Source: Psychrilyobacter piezotolerans (lineage in GTDB: Bacteria; Fusobacteriota; Fusobacteriia; Fusobacteriales; Fusobacteriaceae). From it: a DNA stretch of 64,000 bases. The translations under genes were made by a program, and so were the position numbers. The stretch is taken from the NCBI RefSeq assembly GCF_003391055.1, contig NZ_QUAJ01000005.1:62001-126000 (forward strand). The letters are read 5' to 3'. The notes under the pieces were generated by a model. The model did no database searches. It was not told where the DNA came from and saw only the letters and a list, made by a program, of their open reading frames with translations. This document shows positions 15,383 through 25,420 of this stretch, piece after piece. Each line of letters opens with the position of its first letter. Positions within the stretch are counted from its first letter, which is position 1.

Positions 15383-16729
15383 ATGGGGAAAAACATTGTG
15401 ATAGAAATAGAGAAAATAATTTTGGATTCTAAAAATCCAAGACTTCAGACTATTTATAATACAAAAGAAAAAACTTTACAAGAATTAATCCAAACTCAGG
15501 GTGAGAAACTTTATAATTTAGCACTCTCTATTTCAAAGAATGGGCTAAGTCCAATAGAAAATATTGCTGTAATACCTGAAAATGGAAAATATGTAGTAAT
15601 TGAGGGAAATCGAAGAATAGCTGCTATAATGATTCTTAAAGATCCAAAACTATTAGAAACTACAGATAGAAGATTATATGAAAGAATTTTAAAAATAAAA
15701 AATAAAACTTATCCAAAAAATATTTCAGCGGTTTCATTTGATACAGTTGAAAGTGCAGCAGAATGGATTTCTTTAAAACATACAGGAGAAAATGGAGGAG
15801 CAGGTATAGTTGAATGGAAGCCTGAAAACAAAAGATTATTTGATGCTAGAGTTGGGAATGAAGAAACTCTAAGTAGTAAAGTAATAAAATGTTTTTTAGA
15901 AACAACTAAATTTAATGAAAATTTTAAAAATCGTTTAGGACGTTTGAAATGGTCTGTTTTAGATAGGGTTTTAAGTGATCCTGATATGAGAGATTTTTTT
16001 AATATAATAGGAAAAAAAGGTTCATACAATGTTGAAAATTTAAATTTAGAGAAGTTTGAAAAATTTATTTATGATCAAGTAATTCGGAATCCGAAAGCTG
16101 ATGAAGTTAGAAATAAAAATGATAGAATAGATTATATAGACAAAATTTTAGATATTAATCCGGAGCCAACATTTATAAAAAGTAACATTGAAGTAAAAAA
16201 AGCTAAAAGACATAATAAAAAAGATTATAACTTTAATGATGAAAATGCTGAAATTATAAATGAAAAAGAAAAAAAGAGAAAACAAGTTAAAGAAATGTCT
16301 GCAAGTCGAAATCGAACTAAATTAATTCCATTAGAAACTAAATTAGTAATAAAAAATCAAAAACTTAATAGTTTATATAAAGAGTTAAAAAAATGTAAAT
16401 TACAAGAGTATCCCTTGTTAGTAAATTGTTCATTTAGAATTTTTTTAGAATTAACATTAGATTATTATATAGAAACAAATAATGTTCCTAAACATAAAAC
16501 ACTTTTGGGAAAATTAGAAAAAGTACTAGAGGATTTATTAAAAAAAGAGTATATAAATAAAAATTATAAAAAAACAGTTTACACTAAAGCAAGTTCGGAA
16601 AGAAGTATACTTTCTATAGGAAGCCTAAATGCTGTTGTGCACAGTGCACAAATTTTAGATCATGGAGACTTAAAATTAGCATGGGATGTTTATGAAAATT
16701 TATTTAAAAAAATATATGAAAAGAATTAG
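15383..16729 (+). CDS. ParB-like nuclease/NTPase-domain protein
   Basis: The 448-residue protein starts with a ParB/Srx-type domain: KIILDSKNPRLQ at about 11-22 and the family signature VIEGNRRIAAIMIL at 72-85. The remainder is helical and basic (KKAKRHNKKDYNF and so on) with a C-terminal helical domain. Such proteins occur in chromosome partition but also in defence loci, where the domain can act as a nuclease or a CTPase switch. There is no ParA partner, so partition is unlikely. The ATG has AAGGAGGAG upstream. It is the first gene of a rightward run to 28790 and so may belong to that defence island. Confidence 0.75.
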   Translation: MGKNIVIEIEKIILDSKNPRLQTIYNTKEKTLQELIQTQGEKLYNLALSISKNGLSPIENIAVIPENGKYVVIEGNRRIAAIMILKDPKLLETTDRRLYERILKIKNKTYPKNISAVSFDTVESAAEWISLKHTGENGGAGIVEWKPENKRLFDARVGNEETLSSKVIKCFLETTKFNENFKNRLGRLKWSVLDRVLSDPDMRDFFNIIGKKGSYNVENLNLEKFEKFIYDQVIRNPKADEVRNKNDRIDYIDKILDINPEPTFIKSNIEVKKAKRHNKKDYNFNDENAEIINEKEKKRKQVKEMSASRNRTKLIPLETKLVIKNQKLNSLYKELKKCKLQEYPLLVNCSFRIFLELTLDYYIETNNVPKHKTLLGKLEKVLEDLLKKEYINKNYKKTVYTKASSERSILSIGSLNAVVHSAQILDHGDLKLAWDVYENLFKKIYEKN

Positions 16730-16783
16730 ATCTCTAGATCTGAATCTGCTATAATTAAGAAAAAAGTTTGAAATGGAGGTAAA

Positions 16784-18571
16784 ATGGAAAATATTTTACT
16801 GGTGGAACCAGCATATAAAAATAAATATCCTCCTATAGGTCTTATGAAAATAAGTACTTTTCATAAAGAATATAAGAAAGATTATGTTAAATTTGTTAAA
16901 GGCATAGAAGATTTTGAAGATAAAAAGTGGGATAGAATTTATATAACTACTTTATTTACATTTGATTTTGATGTTGTAGTAAAAACAATTAATCATTATA
17001 AAAATTATGTAGTTAATCCTCAAAGCGACATTATTGTTGGAGGAATTCTATCTTCCCTTCTCCCTGAAAAAATAGAAAAAGCTACAGGAATAAAACCATT
17101 TACAGGACAAGTTACTTGTGCAAGTATGATTGGTTATCCAGAATATAAGAATATTAATGTTGATATTCAACCTCTAGATTATGATATCCTATCTGAAATA
17201 GAATATCAGTACCCTGTAGGAAATAGTTATATAGGTTATACAAGTAGAGGTTGTCCAAACAAATGTAAGTTTTGTGCAGTTCCAACTTTAGAACCTGAAT
17301 TTAATACTACAAATAATATAACTCGTCAAATAAAAGCTATCAACGAAAAATATGGAGAAAAAAGAAATTTAATGTTGATGGATAATAATATTTTATATAG
17401 CCCATATTTAAAAGATATCACAGAAGAATTGAAAGATCTAGGTTTTAAACGTGGTGAAAAAACTTTTAAAAAACCTAACTATTCTAAAGAGGTTTTAAAA
17501 AGAATTAAAAGAAGAGAAGCAATTTCTAAATTAGCCTATCGAAAAGATATAGAAAAAGATATTATTTTGCTTATAGATGAAATAAAAAAAATAAAGGTTA
17601 AAAAAGATATAGAAAAAACTCTTGAAGAGTTTAAACAAAACATCATATTAGAAGAGACTTTAGGCTCTAAATTGAAATTTATTAAGCAAAATATAGCTTT
17701 ATTAGATCATTTTTATGAAAAAGAGAAGAGACAAAATAAATTAGTTCGTTATGTCGATTTTAACCAAGGAACAGATGCAAGACTTTTAACAGAAGAAAAA
17801 ATGTCATATCTATCTCAAATAGATATAAGACCCTATAGGATTGCTTTTGATGATATTAAGCTAAAAAATATATATTTAAAAGCAATGAAAATAGCGGCAT
17901 CTTTTGGGATTAAACATTTTTCAAACTATATTTTATTTAATTATCAAGACACTCCTAAGGAATTTTGGGATAGATTAAAATTAAATATAGACCTTGCAGA
18001 AGAAATAGGAGCTAAAGATTTATTTTCATTCCCAATGAAGTACGCTCCAATAGAAAATACAGATAGAAAGTTTATAGGGAAATCTTGGGATAAAAAAACT
18101 ATTAGTAGTATTTATGCTATTTTAAATGCAAAAAAAGGGATTGTTCCAAGAAATAAAAATTATTTTAAGAATGCTTTTGGAGAAACTAAAGAAGAGTTTT
18201 TAAAAATATTATCTTATCCAAGAGATTTTATAATATATAGAAATTATTTTAGGGACCTAGGTTTTACAAAAAAATGGGAAGAATTATTTTTAACTTTGAC
18301 AACAGAAGAAAAAAAAATTCTTAGAAGGTTTCAATGTGGAGAAAAGATACTTACAGAAAATTTGATTTTGATCGAATTATTTAATTTAGAAAAAGTAAGT
18401 AAAAATAGGATGGACAAATTAAATAAACATCTAATTAAAAAAAATATAAAAGTAAGCGAAAATGAACTATACAAATTATCTTTAGGGTTATCAAAATTTA
18501 AGATGTGTGGGATGAAAAATATAGAAGAATATGTAAATGAGAAATATTCTAAACAAATTCGACTTGGATAG
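16784..18571 (+). CDS. Radical SAM protein, B12-binding-like N-terminus
   Basis: The 595-residue protein has the iron-sulfur motif GCPNKCKFC (Cys157, 161, 164), so it should cleave S-adenosylmethionine to a 5'-deoxyadenosyl radical. The first 120 residues (MENILLVEPAYKNKYPPIGL, then IVGGILSS) look like the cobalamin-binding-type domain found in B12 radical SAM enzymes. A lysine-rich insert (about 230-320) and a long C-terminal extension are unusual. The ATG has GGAGG seven bases upstream. It lies 54 bases after the ParB-like gene. The substrate is unknown. Radical SAM enzymes in defence islands can make modified nucleotides (viperins) or modify nucleic acids, but this is not a viperin by motif. 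Confidence 0.85.
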   Translation: MENILLVEPAYKNKYPPIGLMKISTFHKEYKKDYVKFVKGIEDFEDKKWDRIYITTLFTFDFDVVVKTINHYKNYVVNPQSDIIVGGILSSLLPEKIEKATGIKPFTGQVTCASMIGYPEYKNINVDIQPLDYDILSEIEYQYPVGNSYIGYTSRGCPNKCKFCAVPTLEPEFNTTNNITRQIKAINEKYGEKRNLMLMDNNILYSPYLKDITEELKDLGFKRGEKTFKKPNYSKEVLKRIKRREAISKLAYRKDIEKDIILLIDEIKKIKVKKDIEKTLEEFKQNIILEETLGSKLKFIKQNIALLDHFYEKEKRQNKLVRYVDFNQGTDARLLTEEKMSYLSQIDIRPYRIAFDDIKLKNIYLKAMKIAASFGIKHFSNYILFNYQDTPKEFWDRLKLNIDLAEEIGAKDLFSFPMKYAPIENTDRKFIGKSWDKKTISSIYAILNAKKGIVPRNKNYFKNAFGETKEEFLKILSYPRDFIIYRNYFRDLGFTKKWEELFLTLTTEEKKILRRFQCGEKILTENLILIELFNLEKVSKNRMDKLNKHLIKKNIKVSENELYKLSLGLSKFKMCGMKNIEEYVNEKYSKQIRLG

Positions 18572-18572
18572 A

Positions 18573-18606
18573 AAAAAAGTGTACTGTTATCAGTACACTT
18601 TTTTCT
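18573..18606 (+). terminator. Terminator after radical SAM gene
   Basis: AAAAAGTGTACTG pairs with CAGTACACTTTTTT around a short loop (TTAT), with a T-run. It would end the ParB-radical SAM transcript. Confidence 0.85.
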
Positions 18607-18831
18607 TTCCCCCTATCTTTTATTTTTTCCCTTATATAATGAAATTGACCGAAGAAGATATGAGGAGGAATACATGAATAAAAATCAAAGATTAAGTTAA
18701 AAAAACTAGGAAATGTATTAGAAGAACAAATAAAAGATCAATTTACAGGATAGATTATAGTTGATTTTAATCGTGGGTATACTTTGCCCTATATAATTTG
18801 AAAATTGGAAGTAAAACTTTAAGTTGTATCC
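18607..18831 (+). other. Decayed coding DNA
   Basis: An ATG with AGGAGG at about 18663-18676 runs into a stop after eight codons. Frame-shifted fragments such as KKLGNVLEEQIKDQFTG and IIVDFNRG follow. This is the residue of a gene I cannot identify. Confidence 0.4.
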
Positions 18832-18963
18832 TCAACATACCGAGAATAACTTATCAGCATGAAAGTTTGGCCATATGTCTACGGATAAAATCGAGGCATG
18901 TGCACAGACTAGAATAAATAAAATTAGCATTATTACTATAAATCCAATGTTTGATGATGTCAT
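18832..18963 (-). CDS. Possible small membrane peptide (43 aa)
   Basis: A leftward 43-codon frame starts at an ATG (18963) with AAAGGA six bases upstream. It begins MTSSNIGFIVIMLILFILVC, a single hydrophobic helix, and ends in a short polar tail. Size and shape would suit a type I toxin or a small stress peptide. Codon evidence is thin at this length. Confidence 0.3.
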   Translation of the reverse strand: MTSSNIGFIVIMLILFILVCAHASILSVDIWPNFHADKLFSVC

Positions 18964-19182
18964 TAATTCCTTTAAAATTGTACTCTCCTCCTAATTGTTT
19001 AAATTTTTCTTATATTCTATCTTATGTGTTTAAGTGCTTTTTAAGTATACCGCATCTAATGTCATTTTTAAGCTTCAGGGTTACAGTATTTAAATAAATT
19101 TATATTAAATGATTTGAAGAGGTGAAAACCTCTATTTTTAGTATAAAGTTATTAATTATTAATGTAAAGGAGGGATAATTAA

Positions 19183-19893
19183 ATGAAAATACAAATAGAA
19201 AGTGGTAAATTTATAGGCTCAAATTCTAAGTCATTTGGAAAGTTAAAAGAAGAATGGTTATACAGAAATTCTTTAAATTCTCCTGTGGATATTTTTGGAA
19301 GAAGCCCTTGGGAAAGGGAAAGGCCTTGGGAGATAAAATTCAAAATAGATTGTAAAAATAAGTCAAAAAGCTATACAATAAATACCGTAGATGAAACAAT
19401 TCCAGTTATATTTGAAGGAACTTCACTTATATTAGATAATTTAAATTATAATGAAAATGAAGAAAAAATATTCATTATCCCCCCCAAAAAAAAAATAATT
19501 TTTGAAATGATTTGCGTAAAAGTAGTGAAAAAATTAGGAGTGTTAAGTTCTGACAAAGAGTGTGCTTTAACTCAAAGTATGTTCCAGAAAACAGTAGGGA
19601 ATTCAAATAAAAAAGTAAAAAAAAACATAAAAGAATTTATGAAAATTTTTTCTCCTATTTTAAATAAAATAAATGTTGTAAAAAAAATAGATGTCCTTAC
19701 TAATGATTTTTTAGTTTTTAATGATAATACTGATGAGGTAGAAGAATTCAAAAAATTTATATGGAAATATTTTTCAGAAGAATTGTTGTTTATATATGTT
19801 AATCTAGAAGAAAAATTTGATATGATTGAGTTTAAAAAGCTTTCTGAGCGATATAATCCTGATTTAGATATTGGTGATATTATACTAATTTAG
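19183..19893 (+). CDS. Hypothetical protein in defence island (236 aa)
   Basis: Not recognised. The N-terminal third is rich in Trp, Arg and Glu (SPWERERPWEIKFK) and strands. A helical middle and C-terminal part (VEEFKKFIWKYFSEELLFIYV) follow. There is no signal peptide or membrane segment. A run of eight C then nine A at about 19480-19496 is a possible slippage point, but the frame is intact. The ATG has AAGGAGGG upstream. It stands between the ParB/radical SAM pair and the helicase genes, all in the same direction, and is likely part of the same island. Confidence 0.55.
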   Translation: MKIQIESGKFIGSNSKSFGKLKEEWLYRNSLNSPVDIFGRSPWERERPWEIKFKIDCKNKSKSYTINTVDETIPVIFEGTSLILDNLNYNENEEKIFIIPPKKKIIFEMICVKVVKKLGVLSSDKECALTQSMFQKTVGNSNKKVKKNIKEFMKIFSPILNKINVVKKIDVLTNDFLVFNDNTDEVEEFKKFIWKYFSEELLFIYVNLEEKFDMIEFKKLSERYNPDLDIGDIILI

Positions 19894-20103
19894 TTTTAGA
19901 AATTTAAAAGATATTATGATGGAGAGAGGAATTGAGGTGTCGTATACTTCTATTATGCGTTGAATTCACCAGTATGCTCCTATTAAAGGATATTAACTAT
20001 AAATTTAGTATAATATAAGAATTATTTGTATAAGGGAATAAACTTATGTACTTTAATATAAAGCAATAAGAAGGAATCCAATTTAAATTTTGAGGAGGAT
20101 AGT

Positions 20104-22017
20104 ATGCTAAAAAGTAGATTAAGATTATTAAAAAAGAAAGAAGAGACTCCAAATGGGATCATAAAAGAAGGTGTTAATTTTTATCCAGCTTCTTATTTAA
20201 AACTACCACTGTCAAAAATTGAGCGTGAAATATTAAAAACCGTAAATAACCTATCAGTAAAATCTAAAGTATTTGTGAATCTTAACGCTATTAGTGATGA
20301 AGAAATACATGTTATTTTAAGTAAAAGTAAAATTTTATGTTTGATTCCAATTGCAATGGATAATCTTGAAAAATTTTTAAAATTGAGAGAGCTAATTTAT
20401 AATGATCAAATAAAAAAGTTTAGAAAAAATATTAAAAATAGACTTTTAGATCACAGAGCTTTAAGAAAAGATGAAACAGAATTAAAGTTTGCTTTAGAAG
20501 TAAAGTTTATATTTAAAAGTGAGTCGGTAAAAAATTTAAGAAGAAATAATTTTAAATTTAAGAATGAAGAAAAATGTTATTTAGATGATAATGTTTTATT
20601 AAATGAGGAATTAAAAAAAGAAATACTGTTAAGTAAGAAAAGTAAAGAGATGACAGAGGAAGATCATAATAATATTATTCATTTATTAGCTCCTGAGTAC
20701 GTAATCCCAAAAGCGAAAGAGAATAAAAATATTCCAACGATAGTAGAAAACCCGAAAGACATAGATATTACTTCTTTTTTATTAGACAGTTCACAGATAG
20801 ATATAATTAACGATATTAAACTTGGAAATTCTTTGATACTAGCATCTGCAGGGAGTGGTAAAAGTGTTATTCTATTTTCAAAGGCTTTAAAAATTGCAGC
20901 TAAAAACCCAGATAAAGAAGTACTGGTTCTATGCTTTAATAAGAATCTAGCAAGCTATTATGAATGGAAAATATCTATTTCAGGTTTTAGAGTTCGTAAT
21001 CTAAAGTGTCTAACTTTTCATAAATTTTTAGAAAATATATTGTCAGAAAATGTTATGAGTGTAAGATTTCGCAAGAAGGATGACGAGTATTGGACAAAAG
21101 TTTTTGAAAGAGCTAGGCAATTAGTTAAGACTTCTAACACATTAAAAAAATATTTTGGAATTTTTATAGATGAGATTCAAATATTTAAGCCAGAATGGTA
21201 TAAATTTTGTATTGATATGTTAGAAGATTTAGATAAAAATTACCTGTCTATTTGTGGAGATGTTTCACAGAATGTAAATAAAAATATTAAAGCAGGAATA
21301 GCACCATGGCAAGGTAAGGGGCTACCAAACTACCGAGGTAGAAGTATTAGATTAAATAAAAACTATAGAAATACAAAAGAAATAACGAATTATATGAATA
21401 GTTTTATAAATAAAGTAAAAAAGAGTATTGAACAATACTCCATTGAAGTAGAAAATCAAAATGAAATGTATGTTCTAGGAGAATCACTCTACAGTGGTGA
21501 TAAAGTTAGATATTTTGAGAGTAGTCGTTTAAATGTTATTGATAAAATAATTGAAGAAATAGAGTACTATAATGAAGTAAAAAAAATACCACTACAAGAA
21601 ATAGCAGTATTATTTCCATATAGACAATATGGTCTGAAAAAATATTATATAGACTATTGGCTTGAAAACAAGCTTAAAGAAAAATATATTGATTTTACTT
21701 CTATAATATCAAGCGGAAATAATTTAGGAAAGTATTATAGTCAAATAGAAGGAGTAGTACTTTCAACAATAGAATCTTCCCTGGGTCTAGACTTTGATGC
21801 AGTTATTTTAACTGGTTTACTTCCACTAGGAGAGTATAAAAAGTCAAAACAATTAGCACGAAAAAGAAAAATAACAGAAGAAGTAAAAGAAGAATTCTTA
21901 GATGCAGTGAATAAAATATATACGGGATGTACGAGAGCAAGAAAGAATTTATCAATCATATCAGATGTTTCTTCAACAGAATCTGATTACGTTAAATTTA
22001 TAAAAGAATCTATTTAA
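20104..22017 (+). CDS. UvrD/Rep-like SF1 helicase
   Basis: The 637-residue protein is a superfamily 1 DNA helicase. Walker A is ASAGSGKS at about 247-254, motif II is IDEIQIF (near 357), motif III has ICGDVSQNV, motif IV YRNTKEI, and motif VI YTGCTRARKNL near the end. The first 230 residues are a charged helical region unlike ordinary UvrD and may bind partners. ATG has GAGGAGG upstream. The DrmA-like gene starts 16 bases after it, so the two form an operon. In this setting it is likely a DNA-processing subunit of the DrmAB-containing defence system. Confidence 0.9.
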   Translation: MLKSRLRLLKKKEETPNGIIKEGVNFYPASYLKLPLSKIEREILKTVNNLSVKSKVFVNLNAISDEEIHVILSKSKILCLIPIAMDNLEKFLKLRELIYNDQIKKFRKNIKNRLLDHRALRKDETELKFALEVKFIFKSESVKNLRRNNFKFKNEEKCYLDDNVLLNEELKKEILLSKKSKEMTEEDHNNIIHLLAPEYVIPKAKENKNIPTIVENPKDIDITSFLLDSSQIDIINDIKLGNSLILASAGSGKSVILFSKALKIAAKNPDKEVLVLCFNKNLASYYEWKISISGFRVRNLKCLTFHKFLENILSENVMSVRFRKKDDEYWTKVFERARQLVKTSNTLKKYFGIFIDEIQIFKPEWYKFCIDMLEDLDKNYLSICGDVSQNVNKNIKAGIAPWQGKGLPNYRGRSIRLNKNYRNTKEITNYMNSFINKVKKSIEQYSIEVENQNEMYVLGESLYSGDKVRYFESSRLNVIDKIIEEIEYYNEVKKIPLQEIAVLFPYRQYGLKKYYIDYWLENKLKEKYIDFTSIISSGNNLGKYYSQIEGVVLSTIESSLGLDFDAVILTGLLPLGEYKKSKQLARKRKITEEVKEEFLDAVNKIYTGCTRARKNLSIISDVSSTESDYVKFIKESI

Positions 22018-22033
22018 TAGGCGGTACTACAAT

Positions 22034-25000
22034 ATGAATAAACATGAGATTTTTGCAAGACATATTGCAAATGAATTTAAAGAACTTTTGACAGGTGAGA
22101 GTCAAACAAGAGTGGTCGGAGAACAGCCACAAGATAAATTTTTTATAGGTCAACTTGCTTCTCGAAATGAAAAAGATAATTATTTCTCTTCAAAAGTAGA
22201 TATAAGTCAAATAGGAGTAGATTTTTATGTAAGGGCTAAAGATATTGGAGAAACACAGTTAGAGATTGAGCCTTTAGGAAATATATTTTATAGGGTTATT
22301 CCAACTTATGAAGAGCAGAGGAATAAGCTTATTAATCACTTGGGGTTAAAAACATTTGATGAAGTTATTTCAAAATATGAAGATATAAAAGGGAAGAAAG
22401 GTCAAGAAAATAGGTTTAAAGTAAAACTAGAAGAAGTATATGAAAAAATTTCTTTGGCTGATGATATAAAGATAGTTGTTAACACTAGAGAAATTCTTAA
22501 TGAAAAGAAAACAAAGGGGATTAAAAGAATAAGTTTAAATAATTTTTTGGACAATAAACTTAAGAATTTTCCTGATAATAAAAAATATAAAGTTGAAAAG
22601 GCAAAGGTGAAAGTTCATGATTTACTAGATAAAGAATCGTATGAAAACTTTCTTAAAAATAACTTAGGTGATTACAATAAATTTACTCCAGACATATCAG
22701 TAGATGTAGAAATAAAAAGAATTGATGAAAACTATAGAGCTTCAGTTAATATTGTAAATAGAACAGAAAATCTTAGAAATATAAAACACTGTAAAAGTAT
22801 ATTTAATAGTGGAATAAAAATAAAGGTAATAAATAATGAAGTTCAGCCATTTAAATTGAATTACTTTAAAGATGACTATAAATATAAGGGAGAAGTATAT
22901 GCTAAAGGAAATAACTGTAGTGTAGATGTTTTAAATAATCAAATTATAAAAACTAATAATATTCCAACTTATGAACAGAAAAGGTTGAAAACTAAAGATG
23001 ATGTAATAAAAGTGAGATTTGATGAACTAATAACTAATCCTGTGCAACAACTGAATCAAGTTTTAAATAAAATGAATCTAGAGCTTGATAAATGGAAACA
23101 AGACAGAGACATAATAGGTCTTGAAAATAGTAAGGCATTAAACCAATATGATGAAGAGTGTAAAGCTTTTGAATGGGAAATTTTTAGATTTAGAAATGGT
23201 ATTAAAGAAATAGAAAAACGTGTAAGCGTAAGAAAAAGCTTTATATCTATGAATAGAACATTTAAAGAAAATGCTACGGATATAAAAATCGGTAAAGTGG
23301 AATTTGATAGCTGGAGACTTTTCCAAATAGTTTTTATTGTGTCACAAATACCTGATATTATAACAAGTGAATATAAAGAGGAGATAGAAAATTCAAAGAT
23401 AGAAAATGTGGACTTACTTTATTTCCCAACTGGTGGAGGTAAAACCGAAGCTTTCTTAGGGGCAACAGTTTTTACACTTTTTTTTGACAGAATAAGAGGA
23501 AAGGAATGTGGTGTTTCAGCTCTTATAAAATATCCATTAAGATTATTATCGATTCAACAAGTAGAAAGACTATCAAAAGTTTTAGCATCTGCAGAAAATG
23601 AAAGAAAAATGAATATAAAAGATTATCCTGGTGAAAGGTTTTCATCGGGATACTTTGTTGGTGATAATAATACTCCAAATAAATTAACAAAAGAAAATGT
23701 CAAGAACTTAGAAGGAGCATCTAAGACGAAATTAAATCAAAAATATCGTATAATAGATATTTGCCCTTTTTGTGAAAATGAATCTGTCGAAGTCGTATTT
23801 GATAAAGAGAATTGGAGACTGAAACACATTTGTACAACTAAAAATTGCCATTCAGAAGGAGAACTACCTATATATATAGTAGATAGAGAAATCTTTAGGT
23901 ATCTTCCAAGTGTAATAGTAAGTACTATAGATAAGATTGCTTCTATTGGAATCCAGTCAAACTTTAGGAATATCTTAGGAGAAGTAACACATAAATGCCC
24001 TAAACATGGATTTACTAGTAAGAGTAGATGTGTAGAAAGTACTGAGAGAGGGATCTGTAATGAAGATATCGCAGATTTTGAAGAAGTAAACATTAAAGAT
24101 GGAGCTCCGACACTTATAATTCAAGATGAAGTTCATTTGCTACGAGAAAGCTTAGGGACATATAATTCACATTATGAAACACTGATTGATTACTTTATCA
24201 AAAAATTAGTTAAAAATAATAAAAAAGTAAAGTTGATAGGGGCAACAGCAACAGTAACAGACTATCAGAATCAAATAAGACAATTGTATAATAAAGACGC
24301 AATTAAATTTCCAGCAACGTCTACAAAGTTAAATGAAAATTTTTATTCTAAAATTTTTGAAGATGATTTAAATAGAATTATAATTTCTTATGCACCTTAT
24401 GGACGGGCAATTGTAAATTCAGTTGTATATTCAATGAAATATTTTAGAACGATACTATTTAAATATTTAAATAACATAAAAAAATTTGATGATATAAAAG
24501 GCTTAGAGAGTTTAAGTAATAAAGAGAGACTTAATATCTTAAAAGACTACTGGATTTTTATTGAATATAATAATGTAAAAAGAGATAGTAATAGAGTAGA
24601 AGGAGCTTTAGAAAATAATATAAACATAGAATTAATAAATGAAGATATTCCAAAATTTAAAATAAGGAAAATGACAGGGGATAGTAACTTCCAAGAAGTT
24701 AGAAAAACATTATCTGAAATAGACAATTATGATGCTAACGGCGTTTTTAATGGCATAAATCTTATTTCTGCTACCAGTATGATATCTCATGGAGTTGATA
24801 CGTCTAAATTCAATTTAATGTTTTTCTTTGGAATGCCAGGGAATACAGCAGAATACATACAGGCATATTCAAGAACTGGAAGGAAACATCCTGGAATAGT
24901 TATTGATATTATGAGACCAACAAGAGATAGGGATCTTTCTTATTTAAAATACTTTAATGATTTTCATGAATATAAAGATTTATTAGTAGAACCTGTACCA

Positions 25001-25408
25001 ATAAATAGATGGGCAAATAATGCAATATATAGTACCTTCTCAGGAATATTTTCTTCTTTAATTTTAAATTATTATGATTTTAAATTAAAAGATAAATATG
25101 AAAATGTATATATGGATAAAAATTTAAAAAGTGCTATCGAAAATGGAGACATTAAAGCAGAAGAAGTAAAAAAACATATCTTAAATATCTATAATTGTCT
25201 AAGAGATGATAGAGAACTAGATATAGCGAAAAACTATTCTCAAGTTATAGATGAGACAGTAGATTTCTTTTTTGAAGAAATAAAACGAAAATCGTTTGAT
25301 GGAAAAACATATATAACGACTTTATTGGATGAATTATTAATAGAATTTAGACAACCTATGAATAGTTTAAGGGATACCGATAAAAATGTGACAATAGAAT
25401 TGACTTAA
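22034..25408 (+). CDS. drmA: DrmA-like helicase (DISARM family)
   Basis: The 1124-residue protein is a large SF2 helicase with an unusual long N-terminal part. Walker A is PTGGGKT (465-471), the DEVH box is at 698-701, motif III GATATV, and the second RecA domain has SATSMISHGVDTSKFN and YIQAYSRTGRKHPG. A cysteine cluster between the RecA parts (CPFCENE, CTTKNCH) should bind zinc. Length, order and the following DUF1998 gene match DrmA of DISARM, which loads on phage DNA. The ribosome binding site (AGGCGG) is modest. The operon is: helicase, this, DUF1998 protein, NERD helicase. Confidence 0.85.
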   Translation: MNKHEIFARHIANEFKELLTGESQTRVVGEQPQDKFFIGQLASRNEKDNYFSSKVDISQIGVDFYVRAKDIGETQLEIEPLGNIFYRVIPTYEEQRNKLINHLGLKTFDEVISKYEDIKGKKGQENRFKVKLEEVYEKISLADDIKIVVNTREILNEKKTKGIKRISLNNFLDNKLKNFPDNKKYKVEKAKVKVHDLLDKESYENFLKNNLGDYNKFTPDISVDVEIKRIDENYRASVNIVNRTENLRNIKHCKSIFNSGIKIKVINNEVQPFKLNYFKDDYKYKGEVYAKGNNCSVDVLNNQIIKTNNIPTYEQKRLKTKDDVIKVRFDELITNPVQQLNQVLNKMNLELDKWKQDRDIIGLENSKALNQYDEECKAFEWEIFRFRNGIKEIEKRVSVRKSFISMNRTFKENATDIKIGKVEFDSWRLFQIVFIVSQIPDIITSEYKEEIENSKIENVDLLYFPTGGGKTEAFLGATVFTLFFDRIRGKECGVSALIKYPLRLLSIQQVERLSKVLASAENERKMNIKDYPGERFSSGYFVGDNNTPNKLTKENVKNLEGASKTKLNQKYRIIDICPFCENESVEVVFDKENWRLKHICTTKNCHSEGELPIYIVDREIFRYLPSVIVSTIDKIASIGIQSNFRNILGEVTHKCPKHGFTSKSRCVESTERGICNEDIADFEEVNIKDGAPTLIIQDEVHLLRESLGTYNSHYETLIDYFIKKLVKNNKKVKLIGATATVTDYQNQIRQLYNKDAIKFPATSTKLNENFYSKIFEDDLNRIIISYAPYGRAIVNSVVYSMKYFRTILFKYLNNIKKFDDIKGLESLSNKERLNILKDYWIFIEYNNVKRDSNRVEGALENNINIELINEDIPKFKIRKMTGDSNFQEVRKTLSEIDNYDANGVFNGINLISATSMISHGVDTSKFNLMFFFGMPGNTAEYIQAYSRTGRKHPGIVIDIMRPTRDRDLSYLKYFNDFHEYKDLLVEPVPINRWANNAIYSTFSGIFSSLILNYYDFKLKDKYENVYMDKNLKSAIENGDIKAEEVKKHILNIYNCLRDDRELDIAKNYSQVIDETVDFFFEEIKRKSFDGKTYITTLLDELLIEFRQPMNSLRDTDKNVTIELT

Positions 25409-25420
25409 AATAGGGAGGTA

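Noticed and set aside
15383-16729. Plasmid partition system (ParB)
   Set aside because: The domain is ParB-like, but there is no ParA gene or parS-like repeat nearby, and the neighbours are defence genes.
16784-18571. Prokaryotic viperin
   Set aside because: Length (595 aa), B12-type N-terminus and the lack of a nucleotide-kinase partner do not fit viperins. Only the general radical SAM motif is shared.
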